From Okeania sp. SIO3B5 (GTDB lineage: Bacteria > Cyanobacteriota > Cyanobacteriia > Cyanobacteriales > Microcoleaceae): a stretch of DNA of 36,166 nt. Both the position numbers and the translations under genes were made by a program. The notes beneath the pieces are model-generated. The model was not told the origin of the DNA. It made no database searches and worked only from the letters and a program-made list of their open reading frames with translations. The DNA is taken from positions 9,035 through 45,200 of the forward strand of contig NZ_JAAHHG010000037.1 in the NCBI RefSeq assembly GCF_010692555.1, in the 5' to 3' direction. Shown one piece after another: positions 9,203 to 16,455 of the stretch; within the stretch, counting starts at the first letter, position 1; each line of letters opens with the position of its first letter.

Positions 9203-9730
9203 AAGCCTCACGCCATATTTGAAAAATTGGCGACCAGATGAATCGGTGGTAAATCAATTGGATTCGATGTCCAATTGATTGACAATACTATTCTGGAGTT
9301 TTTCACCATTATCTAAAAATTTCTGTTATTCTAGCAAAAATCAAGGCTAAAACTTGGGCAATCAACTGGATGGGGACAAATTCTAACTATTTTAATTGTC
9401 AAAGCTGTTAGCGCAGCTCCGGCCCAGGAGGCAAATGCTGGAGGTGAAGACTATAGCTGCGAACCCTCAAAAACAGAGCCAAAATTGTTCAAATTGTAGT
9501 GAAAAATTCCCCTAAAAATTACCAGAAAGAGCTCATTCCTGTGCCAATTGCTGTGTTATTATTGACCGCGATTTGTTTGCGGAGCATTCCGTAGGAAATG
9601 CAGCAATAAATATTAAAAATAGGGCGGTAGGGCATTCCGTCTTTAAAGCTCGTGGAGTCCGACGCAGTAGCGGGACTGAGAAACGAGAAGCCCACGCCAT
9701 ACCTGTAAGGTTAGCGTGGAAGTATGTCAC
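9203..9730 (+). pseudogene. tnpB: Degenerate TnpB element (IS200/IS605 type) with both ends
   Basis: From about 9345 the frame fragments read LKLGQSTGWGQILTILIVKA, then NAGG, then (after one extra base) KTIAANPQKQSQNCSNC. After an internal TAA they continue RAHSCANCCVIIDRD ... NAAINIKNRAVGHSVFKARGVRRSSGTEKREAHAIPV. This is the C-terminal third of TnpB including the zinc ribbon. Its left 65 bp (from CTCACGCCAT to GATGTCC) and right 110 bp match the ends of the element at 25747-26101. Two in-frame inserts (9407-9430 and 9576-9596) interrupt the TnpB sequence. The large deletion, frameshift and stop make it inactive. Confidence 0.85.
9407..9430. repeat. 24-bp in-frame insertion in the TnpB remnant
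   Basis: TnpB proteins usually read KA-ANAG at this point; here 24 extra bases starting GTTAGCGCAGCTCC separate the two halves without changing frame. The inserted bases resemble the GTTAGC/CTCCGG palindrome seen at 3711-3740. A second in-frame insert of 21 bases (9576-9596, TTTGCGGAGCATTCCGTAGGA) lies between RDL and NAAINI. Confidence 0.6.
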
Positions 9731-9885
9731 ACTATCCTAAAAGTTTACAAGTTAATCTAGCCAACTTTTGTTGAAAAATTCAATAGTTAGCTGGGGGCTT
9801 GCAAGGTTATAAGATAGCCTGTTATTATAACAGATTATTGAAATTATTGAAATTTAATGCGTACCTGCTGTCCAAGACTAATAAA

Positions 9886-10758
9886 ATGATACAGTTAGAG
9901 TCTCAAGCTTCAAAACTAGATATATTACGTCCGACAAAAACAACCATTATGGTAATCGGAGGGGCGGAAGATAAAGTTCATGGAAAAGAGATTCTACAAA
10001 CTTTTTTTAATCGTGCAGGGGGAGTAAATGGCAGACTAGCAGTTATCCCTTCTGCTTCGAGAGAACCAGGAGCACAAGGAGATAGATACCGCAAGGTTTT
10101 TGAAGAAATGGGTGCTGTAGGTCTCAAGATATTTGATATCCGGGAAAGGTATGAGGGAGAAAACCCAAGATGGTTAGAATCCTTAGAAGATTGTACTGGA
10201 GTATTTATGACTGGTGGAGACCAACTGCGTCTTTGTTCCCTACTGGCTGAGACACCTTTAATGGACGAAATCAGAAGTAGAGCTATAGAAGGAAAAATTG
10301 CTCTAGCTGGAACAAGTGCAGGAGCAGCAGTAATGGGACATCAAATGATAGCAAGTGGCGGTAGTGGCTCATCCCCCAATAAATCCTTAGTTGATTTGAC
10401 AACTGGCTTGGGCATATTGCCTGAGTTAATTGTAGACCAACACTTTCATAATCGAAATCGTATGGCCCGTTTATTGAGTGCCATTGCCACCCATTCAGAC
10501 AAAATAGGTATAGGCATAGATGAAGATACCTGTGCATTATTTGAAGGAAATAGTCAAATTCAAGTAATGGGTAAAGGTACAGTCACAATTATAGATACTA
10601 CAGAAATTGCATATACAAATGCTACAAAAGTAGATGTAGCAGATCCTTTAAGCATATCAAATTTAAGAGTACATATAATGTGCCACGGCGATGGCTACGA
10701 TCTCCATTCCCATACCATGAAACCAGGGCGATCTGAAACAATTATGCCTCTTGATTAG
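9886..10758 (+). CDS. cphB: Cyanophycinase
   Basis: CphB is an exopeptidase of the S51 serine peptidase family that cuts cyanophycin (multi-L-arginyl-poly-L-aspartate) into beta-Asp-Arg dipeptides. The protein shows VIGGAEDKVHG near the start, IPSASREP, FMTGGDQLRL, the nucleophile motif GTSAGAAVMG (Ser144) and VDQHFHNRNRMARLLSAI. All are diagnostic. I chose the ATG at 9886 (290 residues) because an upstream in-frame TTG at 9799 would add 29 residues with no family counterpart. It lies 414 bp before cphA on the same strand, the usual order, with a transposon scar between them. Confidence 0.96.
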   Translation: MIQLESQASKLDILRPTKTTIMVIGGAEDKVHGKEILQTFFNRAGGVNGRLAVIPSASREPGAQGDRYRKVFEEMGAVGLKIFDIRERYEGENPRWLESLEDCTGVFMTGGDQLRLCSLLAETPLMDEIRSRAIEGKIALAGTSAGAAVMGHQMIASGGSGSSPNKSLVDLTTGLGILPELIVDQHFHNRNRMARLLSAIATHSDKIGIGIDEDTCALFEGNSQIQVMGKGTVTIIDTTEIAYTNATKVDVADPLSISNLRVHIMCHGDGYDLHSHTMKPGRSETIMPLD

Positions 10759-11019
10759 TTAATATAATTTCTGAAAAATTTACCAAATTCGTGACCAATT
10801 TGTTCTGGTAAATTAGCTAGTTTAGGGAACACAAAATCTAATTATAAACTGAACTGAATGTATTTTTTGTAGAACAAATATAGAAAGCCCAAATTCTTCT
10901 ACAAAAGTTAGCGAAGAAGATGAGAGCCAGGCGGTTTTAACCCCTGGATGAAAAATGAGCCACGAGATTTATCCCGTAGCATCCTAAACAAGTGTATAGG
11001 ATTATGTTATCACTATCCT

Positions 11020-11151
11020 ATGAGTAAATTAACTTTGACACTAAAACTACCTTTTTATCGGCTTAATGCTTGTAAAGCTACTGAATTTGAGCGATTAACT
11101 TTGCTCAATACTGAAGTAGCTAATACGTTGCTTACAGTCCCTAGAATCTGA
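11020..11151 (+). pseudogene. tnpB: N-terminal TnpB fragment between cphB and cphA
   Basis: Starting at ATG 11020 the frame reads MSKLTLTLKLPFYRLNACKATEFERLTLLNTEVANTLLTVPRI and stops at 11149-11151. This is the characteristic first 43 residues of one IS605 TnpB subgroup; nothing of the remainder is present. The upstream stretch 10930-11019 probably derives from the left end of the same element. The scar stops 21 bp before the cphA start codon, so the present cphA leader is partly transposon-derived. Confidence 0.75.
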
Positions 11152-11172
11152 GCATCACCTTCAAATCCTCCT

Positions 11173-13887
11173 ATGAAAATCCTCAAACTCCAGACATTAC
11201 GTGGTCCAAACTACTGGAGCATCCGCCGGCATAAACTGGTGGTTATGCGTCTAGACTTAGAAGACCTGTACGAAAGATATACATCTGATATTCCTGGCTT
11301 CTACAAAGGATTAACCGAGGTACTACCAAGTCTTGTAGAGCATCATTGTTCCCCTGGTGTCAGGGGCGGTTTTCTCAGTCGCGTTGAAAAAGGTACATTA
11401 ATCAGCCATGTCATAGAACACGTTGCCTTAGAACTTCAACAACTCGCCCAAATGCCAGTTGCTTTTGGTCGGACAAGGGAAACATCGACTCCTGGAATAT
11501 TTCAGGTAGCAATAGAATATGAAAATGAACAAGCAGGTCGCTATGCTGCACGGGCAGCAGTAAGACTTTGCCAAAGTATTGTTGAAACAGGTACATATCC
11601 TACAACCGAGTTACAGCAAGATTTAGAAGACCTGAAGGAATTCAAAAGTCAGGCATCTTTAGGGCCAAGCACAGAAGCTATAGTCAAAGAAGCAGAAGCG
11701 AGAGGTATTCCCTGGACTCAACTAGGAGCCAGATTTATGATTCAGCTTGGCTATGGTATAAATCAAAAAAGAATTCAGGCCACCCTAAGTAATCAAACAG
11801 GGATTCTTGGTGTAGAACTTGCTTGTGATAAAGAAGGTACAAAAAGCATTCTCAAAGATTCTGGAATACCAGTACCTCGTGGTACAGTTATTCGCTACTT
11901 TGAAGACCTTCAAGATGCCATTGAAGATGTCGGAGGCTATCCCGTTGTAATTAAGCCACTAGATGGAAATCATGGTCGTGGAATTACTATTGATGTGAGA
12001 AACTGGGGAGAGGCTGAAGAGGCTTACGATTTAGCCAGCAGAGCTTCTAAAACAAAAACAGTAATTGTAGAACGTTACTACACAGGCAAAGACCACCGAG
12101 TATTGGTTGTAAATGGTAGAGTTGTAGCTGTGGCCGAACGAGTTCCTGCCCATGTAGTGGGAGATGGTAAATCTACAGTGGCAGAACTGATTGAAGAAAC
12201 TAACCAAGATCCTCAAAGAGGAGATGGACATGATAACGTTCTGACTAGAATCACGGTGGACAAAGCTGCTCTTGCTATTCTGGAAAGACAAGGATATGGT
12301 ATTGATTCAATACCAAGAAAAGGAGAAACTTGCTTTTTAAGAGCAACAGCTAACCTCAGTACTGGAGGTATAGCAGTAGACCGTACTGATGAAATACATC
12401 CAGAAAATGTCTGGTTATTGTCCAGAGCTGCGAAGATAATAGGTCTAGACATAGCTGGTATAGATGTAGTTACTGAAGATATCTCTAAACCTTTGCGAGA
12501 AGTAGAAGGAGTAATAGTAGAAGTTAATGCTGCCCCTGGTTTCCGGATGCACGTCGCTCCTAGTCGGGGTCTACCTAGAAATGTGGCCGGGGCAGTAATA
12601 GATATGTTGTTCCCTGGGTCTAAAAATGGCAGAATACCAATATTTTCAATTACTGGCACTAACGGCAAGACAACAACTACACGCTTGCTAGCTCACATAA
12701 TGAAGCAGACTGGAAAAGTAGTGGGCTATACTACTACTGATGGTACTTATCTTGGTGAATATCTAGCAGAATCAGGAGATAATACTGGACCTCAAAGTGC
12801 TGGTTTAATACTTTCAGACCCCACTGTAGAAGTTGCAGTCTTAGAAACAGCACGGGGCGGTATTCTACGTTCAGGTTTGGGTTTTTCAGCTTGTGATGTA
12901 GGAATGGTATTAAATGTAGCTGCAGACCACTTGGGTATCGGAGATATAGATACTGTAGAACAACTAGCTCAACTCAAAAGTGTAGTTGCTGAGTCAGTAA
13001 TGCCCAAAGGATATGCCATTTTGAATGCTGAAGATCCATTGGTTGCTGCAATGGCGGAGAAAGTTAAAGGTCAAATTGCTTACTTTTCAATGGAACCAAA
13101 TAATCAACTTTTAGTTAAACATACAGAAGCTGGTGGTTTGGCTGCGGTTTATGAGAATGGTTATATTTCAATTCTGAAAGGAGACTGGACTTTAAGAATT
13201 GAAAAAGCAGTTAATGTGCCAATCACAATGGCAGGTAAGGCTCCATTTATGATTGCTAATGCTCTTGCAGCTTGTTTGGCAGCTTTTGCTCAAGGGGTGA
13301 AAATAGAGCATATTCGAGAAGGTTTGTCAACCTTTGTGGCTTCGGTAGATCAAACTCCAGGCCGGATGAATATGTTTAATATGGGTGATTATCATGCTCT
13401 TGTGGACTATGCCCATAATCCTGCTAGTTATGAAGCATTGGGTGGATTTGTCAGAAATTGGCCAGGAAAACGGATTGGTGTGGTTGGTGGGCCTGGCGAT
13501 CGCCGTGATGAAGATTTTGTTTCTCTGGGCGAACTAGCAGCAGATATTTTTGATGAAATTATTGTTAAAGAAGATGACGACACTAGAGGAAGACCGAGAG
13601 GAAGTGCTGCGGATCTAATTTCTCAAGGTGTGAAGCAGTTTTTAAATCAAGCTAAAGATTCTGATTCAAAAGTTAGTTATGAATCAATTTTAGATGAAAC
13701 AAAGGCTATTAATACAGCTTTAGATCGTGCTTCTGCTGGTGGCCTGGTAGTAATTTTACCAGAAACCGTAAGTCGGGCTATTAGTTTAATAGAAGCTCGT
13801 AACCCTGTTGAGGATCTTAAGTTACCGGAAGGTAGTCAAGCACCCTCTAATTCTTCAGAAGAATTAAATACTTCAATCGTACATTAA
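11173..13887 (+). CDS. cphA: Cyanophycin synthetase
   Basis: CphA makes the nitrogen storage polymer by adding Asp and Arg in alternation at the cost of two ATP per step. The 904-residue protein has the standard three parts. The N-terminal domain covers about 1-160. The ATP-grasp domain covers about 210-480 (IPVPRGTVI, VVIKPLDGNHGRGI, VEVNAAPGFRMHVAPSRG). The Mur-ligase-like domain covers about 490-880 (P-loop TGTNGKTTTT at 494-503, ETARGGILRSGLGF, DYAHNPASYEALGG). Length fits the family. ATG 11173 gives the expected MKILKLQTLRGPNYWSI start. A palindromic terminator lies 95 bp downstream. Confidence 0.98.
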   Translation: MKILKLQTLRGPNYWSIRRHKLVVMRLDLEDLYERYTSDIPGFYKGLTEVLPSLVEHHCSPGVRGGFLSRVEKGTLISHVIEHVALELQQLAQMPVAFGRTRETSTPGIFQVAIEYENEQAGRYAARAAVRLCQSIVETGTYPTTELQQDLEDLKEFKSQASLGPSTEAIVKEAEARGIPWTQLGARFMIQLGYGINQKRIQATLSNQTGILGVELACDKEGTKSILKDSGIPVPRGTVIRYFEDLQDAIEDVGGYPVVIKPLDGNHGRGITIDVRNWGEAEEAYDLASRASKTKTVIVERYYTGKDHRVLVVNGRVVAVAERVPAHVVGDGKSTVAELIEETNQDPQRGDGHDNVLTRITVDKAALAILERQGYGIDSIPRKGETCFLRATANLSTGGIAVDRTDEIHPENVWLLSRAAKIIGLDIAGIDVVTEDISKPLREVEGVIVEVNAAPGFRMHVAPSRGLPRNVAGAVIDMLFPGSKNGRIPIFSITGTNGKTTTTRLLAHIMKQTGKVVGYTTTDGTYLGEYLAESGDNTGPQSAGLILSDPTVEVAVLETARGGILRSGLGFSACDVGMVLNVAADHLGIGDIDTVEQLAQLKSVVAESVMPKGYAILNAEDPLVAAMAEKVKGQIAYFSMEPNNQLLVKHTEAGGLAAVYENGYISILKGDWTLRIEKAVNVPITMAGKAPFMIANALAACLAAFAQGVKIEHIREGLSTFVASVDQTPGRMNMFNMGDYHALVDYAHNPASYEALGGFVRNWPGKRIGVVGGPGDRRDEDFVSLGELAADIFDEIIVKEDDDTRGRPRGSAADLISQGVKQFLNQAKDSDSKVSYESILDETKAINTALDRASAGGLVVILPETVSRAISLIEARNPVEDLKLPEGSQAPSNSSEELNTSIVH

Positions 13888-13981
13888 GTTAAATATCTAA
13901 ATGCAGTAAAAAATAAAGAAGTAACAGTTGATTAGTCAAAAAAAGTTTAATCAACTTTCTTAGATTTAAACTGCTACTGAA

Positions 13982-14009
13982 AAAGGGGTTAAAAATTTTT
14001 AACCCCTTT
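13982..14009. terminator. Palindromic, probably bidirectional terminator
   Basis: A perfect 28-bp palindrome with arms AAAGGGGTTAAAAA / TTTTTAACCCCTTT is followed by AATTTT on the plus strand and preceded by an A run, i.e. a T run on the minus strand. It lies 95 bp after the cphA stop, between cphA and the convergent Hlip gene, so it could end transcripts from both sides. Confidence 0.8.
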
Positions 14010-14016
14010 AATTTTG

Positions 14017-14127
14017 TCAAAATTTGTTAGTTACTATTCTCAAGTCCACAGCGACTGGAACAGATGCAGAAGGTTTGCGCAGCATAACCTGAAGAATACA
14101 ATCTTCATAAGTTTTTGATATTGCTTC
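14017..14127 (-). pseudogene. Possible degraded gene fragment
   Basis: The minus-strand frame between a TAG and a TGA reads EAISKTYEDCILQVMLRKPSASVPVAVDLRIVTNKF. It has no start codon in a sensible place and looks like the last 36 residues of a protein. The LRKPSASVP stretch is faintly like the end of dihydroneopterin aldolase (FolB), but this is weak. The peptide composition and its stop just before the terminator argue that it was once coding. Confidence 0.25.
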
Positions 14128-14182
14128 CTATTGTCGCAATGACAACTATTAAACCAGATTCTATATGATCGGCAACAATTAA

Positions 14183-14326
14183 TTACATTAAGCCAAGTTG
14201 AGAAAGGATACCTTGACCTGTGATGTATTCAGTGGCAACACCAATGATAAAGCCTAACATTGCCAGGCGACCATTCCAAGTTTCTGCAAAGTCGGTGAAG
14301 CCTACTTTTTTATCTTGATTTTCCAT
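14183..14326 (-). CDS. High-light-inducible protein (Hlip), 47 residues
   Basis: The complement reads MENQDKKVGFTDFAETWNGRLAMLGF followed by IIGVATEYITGQGILSQLGLM. The ETWNGRLAMLGF motif is the chlorophyll-binding signature of the Hlip/ELIP/CAB family, with E and N/R as pigment ligands. It forms the single membrane helix that dimerises in thylakoids for photoprotection and chlorophyll handling. CGAGG lies about 10 bp upstream as a ribosome site. It is convergent with cphA. The length and motif leave little doubt about the family; which Hlip it is cannot be told. Confidence 0.93.
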   Translation of the reverse strand: MENQDKKVGFTDFAETWNGRLAMLGFIIGVATEYITGQGILSQLGLM

Positions 14327-14557
14327 GATCATTAACCTCGTTATTATTTCAAGCTTATGTAATATAACTTAACGCAAAATTTCAAAAATGGCAACATTAC
14401 TTAATATTTTTATTTGTCTAGACAATTAGTAGGTGGACTTCTATAGCAATGTGCCCTGGCATATTTACACATTATTTTTTTTTACATATTTTCGCTTACT
14501 GCATTTTAAGCTGGACATTGTAAATACCTGAGCGCTCATTGCTATATGTGTAATGCC

Positions 14558-14878
14558 AATTTAATGCGAAACTTCATAGAATTAGGTCATAAAAAGAATT
14601 CAGAATTTGTACAAATTCCTACAGCTAGACTCAAAGAAAGAATAGCTCTATTATGTGAAGAGTATGGGATTATATTCATAGAAACTTAGGAAAGTTATAC
14701 AAGTATTGCTTCATTTTTAGATGGTGACAATCTACCTAATTATGGTGAAAAACCCAATGATTGGAAACCATCACCGAAAAGAATAAAGCGTGGTTTGTAT
14801 AGAAGTAGTAATAATTGGTTAATTAATGCAGACTGTAACGGGGCTGCAAATATAATCACAAAAGTAAGCAGCAAAGCA
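14558..14878 (+). pseudogene. tnpB: TnpB remnant of a different lineage
   Basis: The frame reads NLMRNFIELGHKKNSEFVQIPTARLKERIALLCEEYGIIFIET, a TAG (about 14687), then ESYTSIASFLDGDNLPNYGEKPNDWKPSPKRIKRGLYRSSNNWLINADCNGAANIITKVSSKA. This matches the C-terminal part of the TnpB subgroup that has an EESYTSKSSFLDGD segment in place of the Cys4 zinc ribbon. The N-terminal two thirds are missing. A 28-bp palindrome joins the 3' end. It differs from the remnants at 4332 and 9203, so at least two TnpB lineages have been here. Confidence 0.85.
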
Positions 14879-14906
14879 GTAGGGGCGATTCGCGAATCGC
14901 CCCTAC
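14879..14906. repeat. Perfect 28-bp palindrome
   Basis: Arms GTAGGGGCGATTCG / CGAATCGCCCCTAC meet without a spacer. It sits at the 3' end of the TnpB remnant and the frame runs through it in phase. It has the form of the dispersed GC-rich palindromes known from many cyanobacterial genomes. A partial echo (GTAGGGGCACC) follows at about 14920. Confidence 0.85.
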
Positions 14907-15051
14907 TTAAGCCGACTGTGTAGGGGCACCGCGGAAATTGTCCCCAGAGGGTATATCTTTGGTCAGCTAAGAAAAAACGAAAGCTATGTAATTAAATATC
15001 AATACTTCTTTGCCTAAAAACCCTACCTTTGCAAAGATACCAAATGGCTTT

Positions 15052-15144
15052 TATAGCGTTTCTCAGACTAATGAGGTATACCTACCTTTTTAAGCTATGC
15101 GGGGGGATATAAAACTGTACCTCATACAATTGAAAAGTGCTATA
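15052..15144. mobile_element. Probable 93-bp MITE with imperfect inverted ends
   Basis: The left end TATAGCGTTTCTCAGACTAA plus TGAGGTA is matched by the inverted right end TATAGCACTTTTCAATTGTA plus TGAGGTA, with several mismatches over about 29 bp. No reading frame is present. No second copy is seen in the window. The surrounding spacer (14907-15340) holds no other recognisable feature. Confidence 0.45.
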
Positions 15145-15340
15145 GCACAACAACACCATTAAAGCTACAAACAAGGTAAACTAACTATTGAGTCCGATCG
15201 CAAAGTAATTCTTCGACTAAAGTAGCCCTTTTGCCTGTTATGAATTTTTGGACACTTGTACTTGTATAGATGAAAAAATTTATACTAGCAGTGGCCTTAG
15301 TTAAGAATACTACAAAATTTAGTAGGGAATAAAAAAGAAT

Positions 15341-15736
15341 ATGGAAGGTTGTACAGTTACGGATCTAAAGATTGATAGTAAAAAAAACTGCTATGTTCTT
15401 GATGCTGAAGCTATGCGACAGATCCAGGAAGAAACAGCAGTTTCGGCAAAATTAGAACCAGGAATCTATGTAATCAGAATCCGTAGTGGTTCATTTGGAT
15501 ATAAAAATGACACAAATAACATTGGTGAACCCATGGTTATGTTGTGGATTTATGGTGGTAAGTTTATTAATAAAAAAACCAACTTGGAAGTTGAAGCTAC
15601 TTGGTCAACTTTAAATGGTGATGACGATACATTAACTTTAGAAGTGCTACAAACAACAAATATTTGTGCATTTTTCTTTGATAGTTACATTGAGGATAAT
15701 CAAGGAGAATTGACAATTTCTATAGTTAAAATGTGA
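15341..15736 (+). CDS. Small protein paralogous to the C-terminus of the 2290-residue protein
   Basis: The 131-residue protein has no signal peptide or membrane segment. It aligns without large gaps to residues about 2161-2290 of the giant protein encoded at 16456-23328. Shared blocks are LEPGIY.(I/M)RI(R/K)SG.FGY, GEP.V.LWI.GGK...KTN, TWSTLNG...TLTLEVL.TT and FF.D.Y..DN.GELT(I/V)S..K. The pattern suggests an all-beta domain; the acidic/asparagine ending (SYIEDNQGEL) could bind calcium as in some LecA-like lectins, but this is a guess. I do not recognise a named family. It lies 719 bp upstream of the giant gene, with two nested mobile elements between. Confidence 0.75.
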   Translation: MEGCTVTDLKIDSKKNCYVLDAEAMRQIQEETAVSAKLEPGIYVIRIRSGSFGYKNDTNNIGEPMVMLWIYGGKFINKKTNLEVEATWSTLNGDDDTLTLEVLQTTNICAFFFDSYIEDNQGELTISIVKM

Positions 15737-15842
15737 AGTAATTTTTTTTTACCAAGAGTCATAAATTTAAAAAAGCACTGTTGGTTGATTTAAATTTACA
15801 TAGAAGTAATTAATACTATATTGTCTCAAAATATATGTATTT

Positions 15843-16247
15843 AGGGTTTGCTGAAAAAGTCTTTTAACCCACCCCTCGCCCCTCCCCCTCCCAGGAGGGG
15901 AAGACAGGAGACAGGAGAAATAGGGGCGTTGCTGAATACTGGGATGATTGAGGCCGACACGGGGACACGGGGACACGGGGACACGGTGAGGGAGAGACAC
16001 GGAGAGGGAGAGACACGGGGATTATAGTTGATCCTCTGTGATCAAATCATCCCGCAATTATGCAATGCCGAAATAGGAATTTAGAGGAGATAGGAGTAAG
16101 AATTGTCCCAAGGTTGTTCTACCCAACTATGCGCCTAAAATACGCTCCTTTTTGAGCGTTTTAGACTGAAAACCAGGCATTTTTTTCATCCAAAAAAAGG
16201 CTAAAGTCTTTATATGTGAATGCTTTTAGATTTAATCAGCAAGCCCT
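15843..16247 (+). mobile_element. MITE (copy 1), 405 bp, host of a nested element
   Basis: The ends AGGGTTTGCTGA / inverted AGGGCTTGCTGA are flanked by a 4-bp duplication ATTT (15839-15842 and 16248-16251). Along its length it matches the reverse complement of 28901-29171, which is flanked by its own 4-bp duplication, AATT. It contains a CCCACCCCT...CCTCCCAGGAGGGG hairpin. It is about 134 bp longer than copy 2 mainly because another element is inserted at 15925-16069. No coding potential. Confidence 0.88.
15925..16069. mobile_element. Nested 145-bp MITE with 8-bp target duplication
   Basis: Ends GGCGTTGC / GCAATGCC are inverted with one mismatch, and the inner parts GGGATGATTGA / TCAAATCATCCC extend the inverted repeat. 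The element is flanked by an exact 8-bp duplication, GAAATAGG, at 15917-15924 and 16070-16077. The other copy of the host MITE (28901-29171) has an uninterrupted counterpart of this site (GAGAAATGGGAATGA on the complement). The inside carries a GGACACGGGG minisatellite. Confidence 0.88.
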
Positions 16248-16455
16248 ATTTAGATTAAAAAACTCTCAGTAAAAAGCTAACTGAGAATGTAATTACAAAA
16301 ATTATTGATAAGGAACTTAGCCTTCAGTTGAAAAAAATTAACTGTCAATTTATTAGTAAAAAACTAATAGCTGATAGGGAAGTTATATTCAAGCTGAAGG
16401 CTAATTGTTAAAGGTTAATTTAACCATATTTTGTAAACCTAAAAACTAGATAAAA

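Noticed and set aside
9799-9885. 29-residue upstream extension of cyanophycinase from a TTG
   Set aside because: The family's proteins start near the ATG at 9886, and the extension is not like any known N-terminus.
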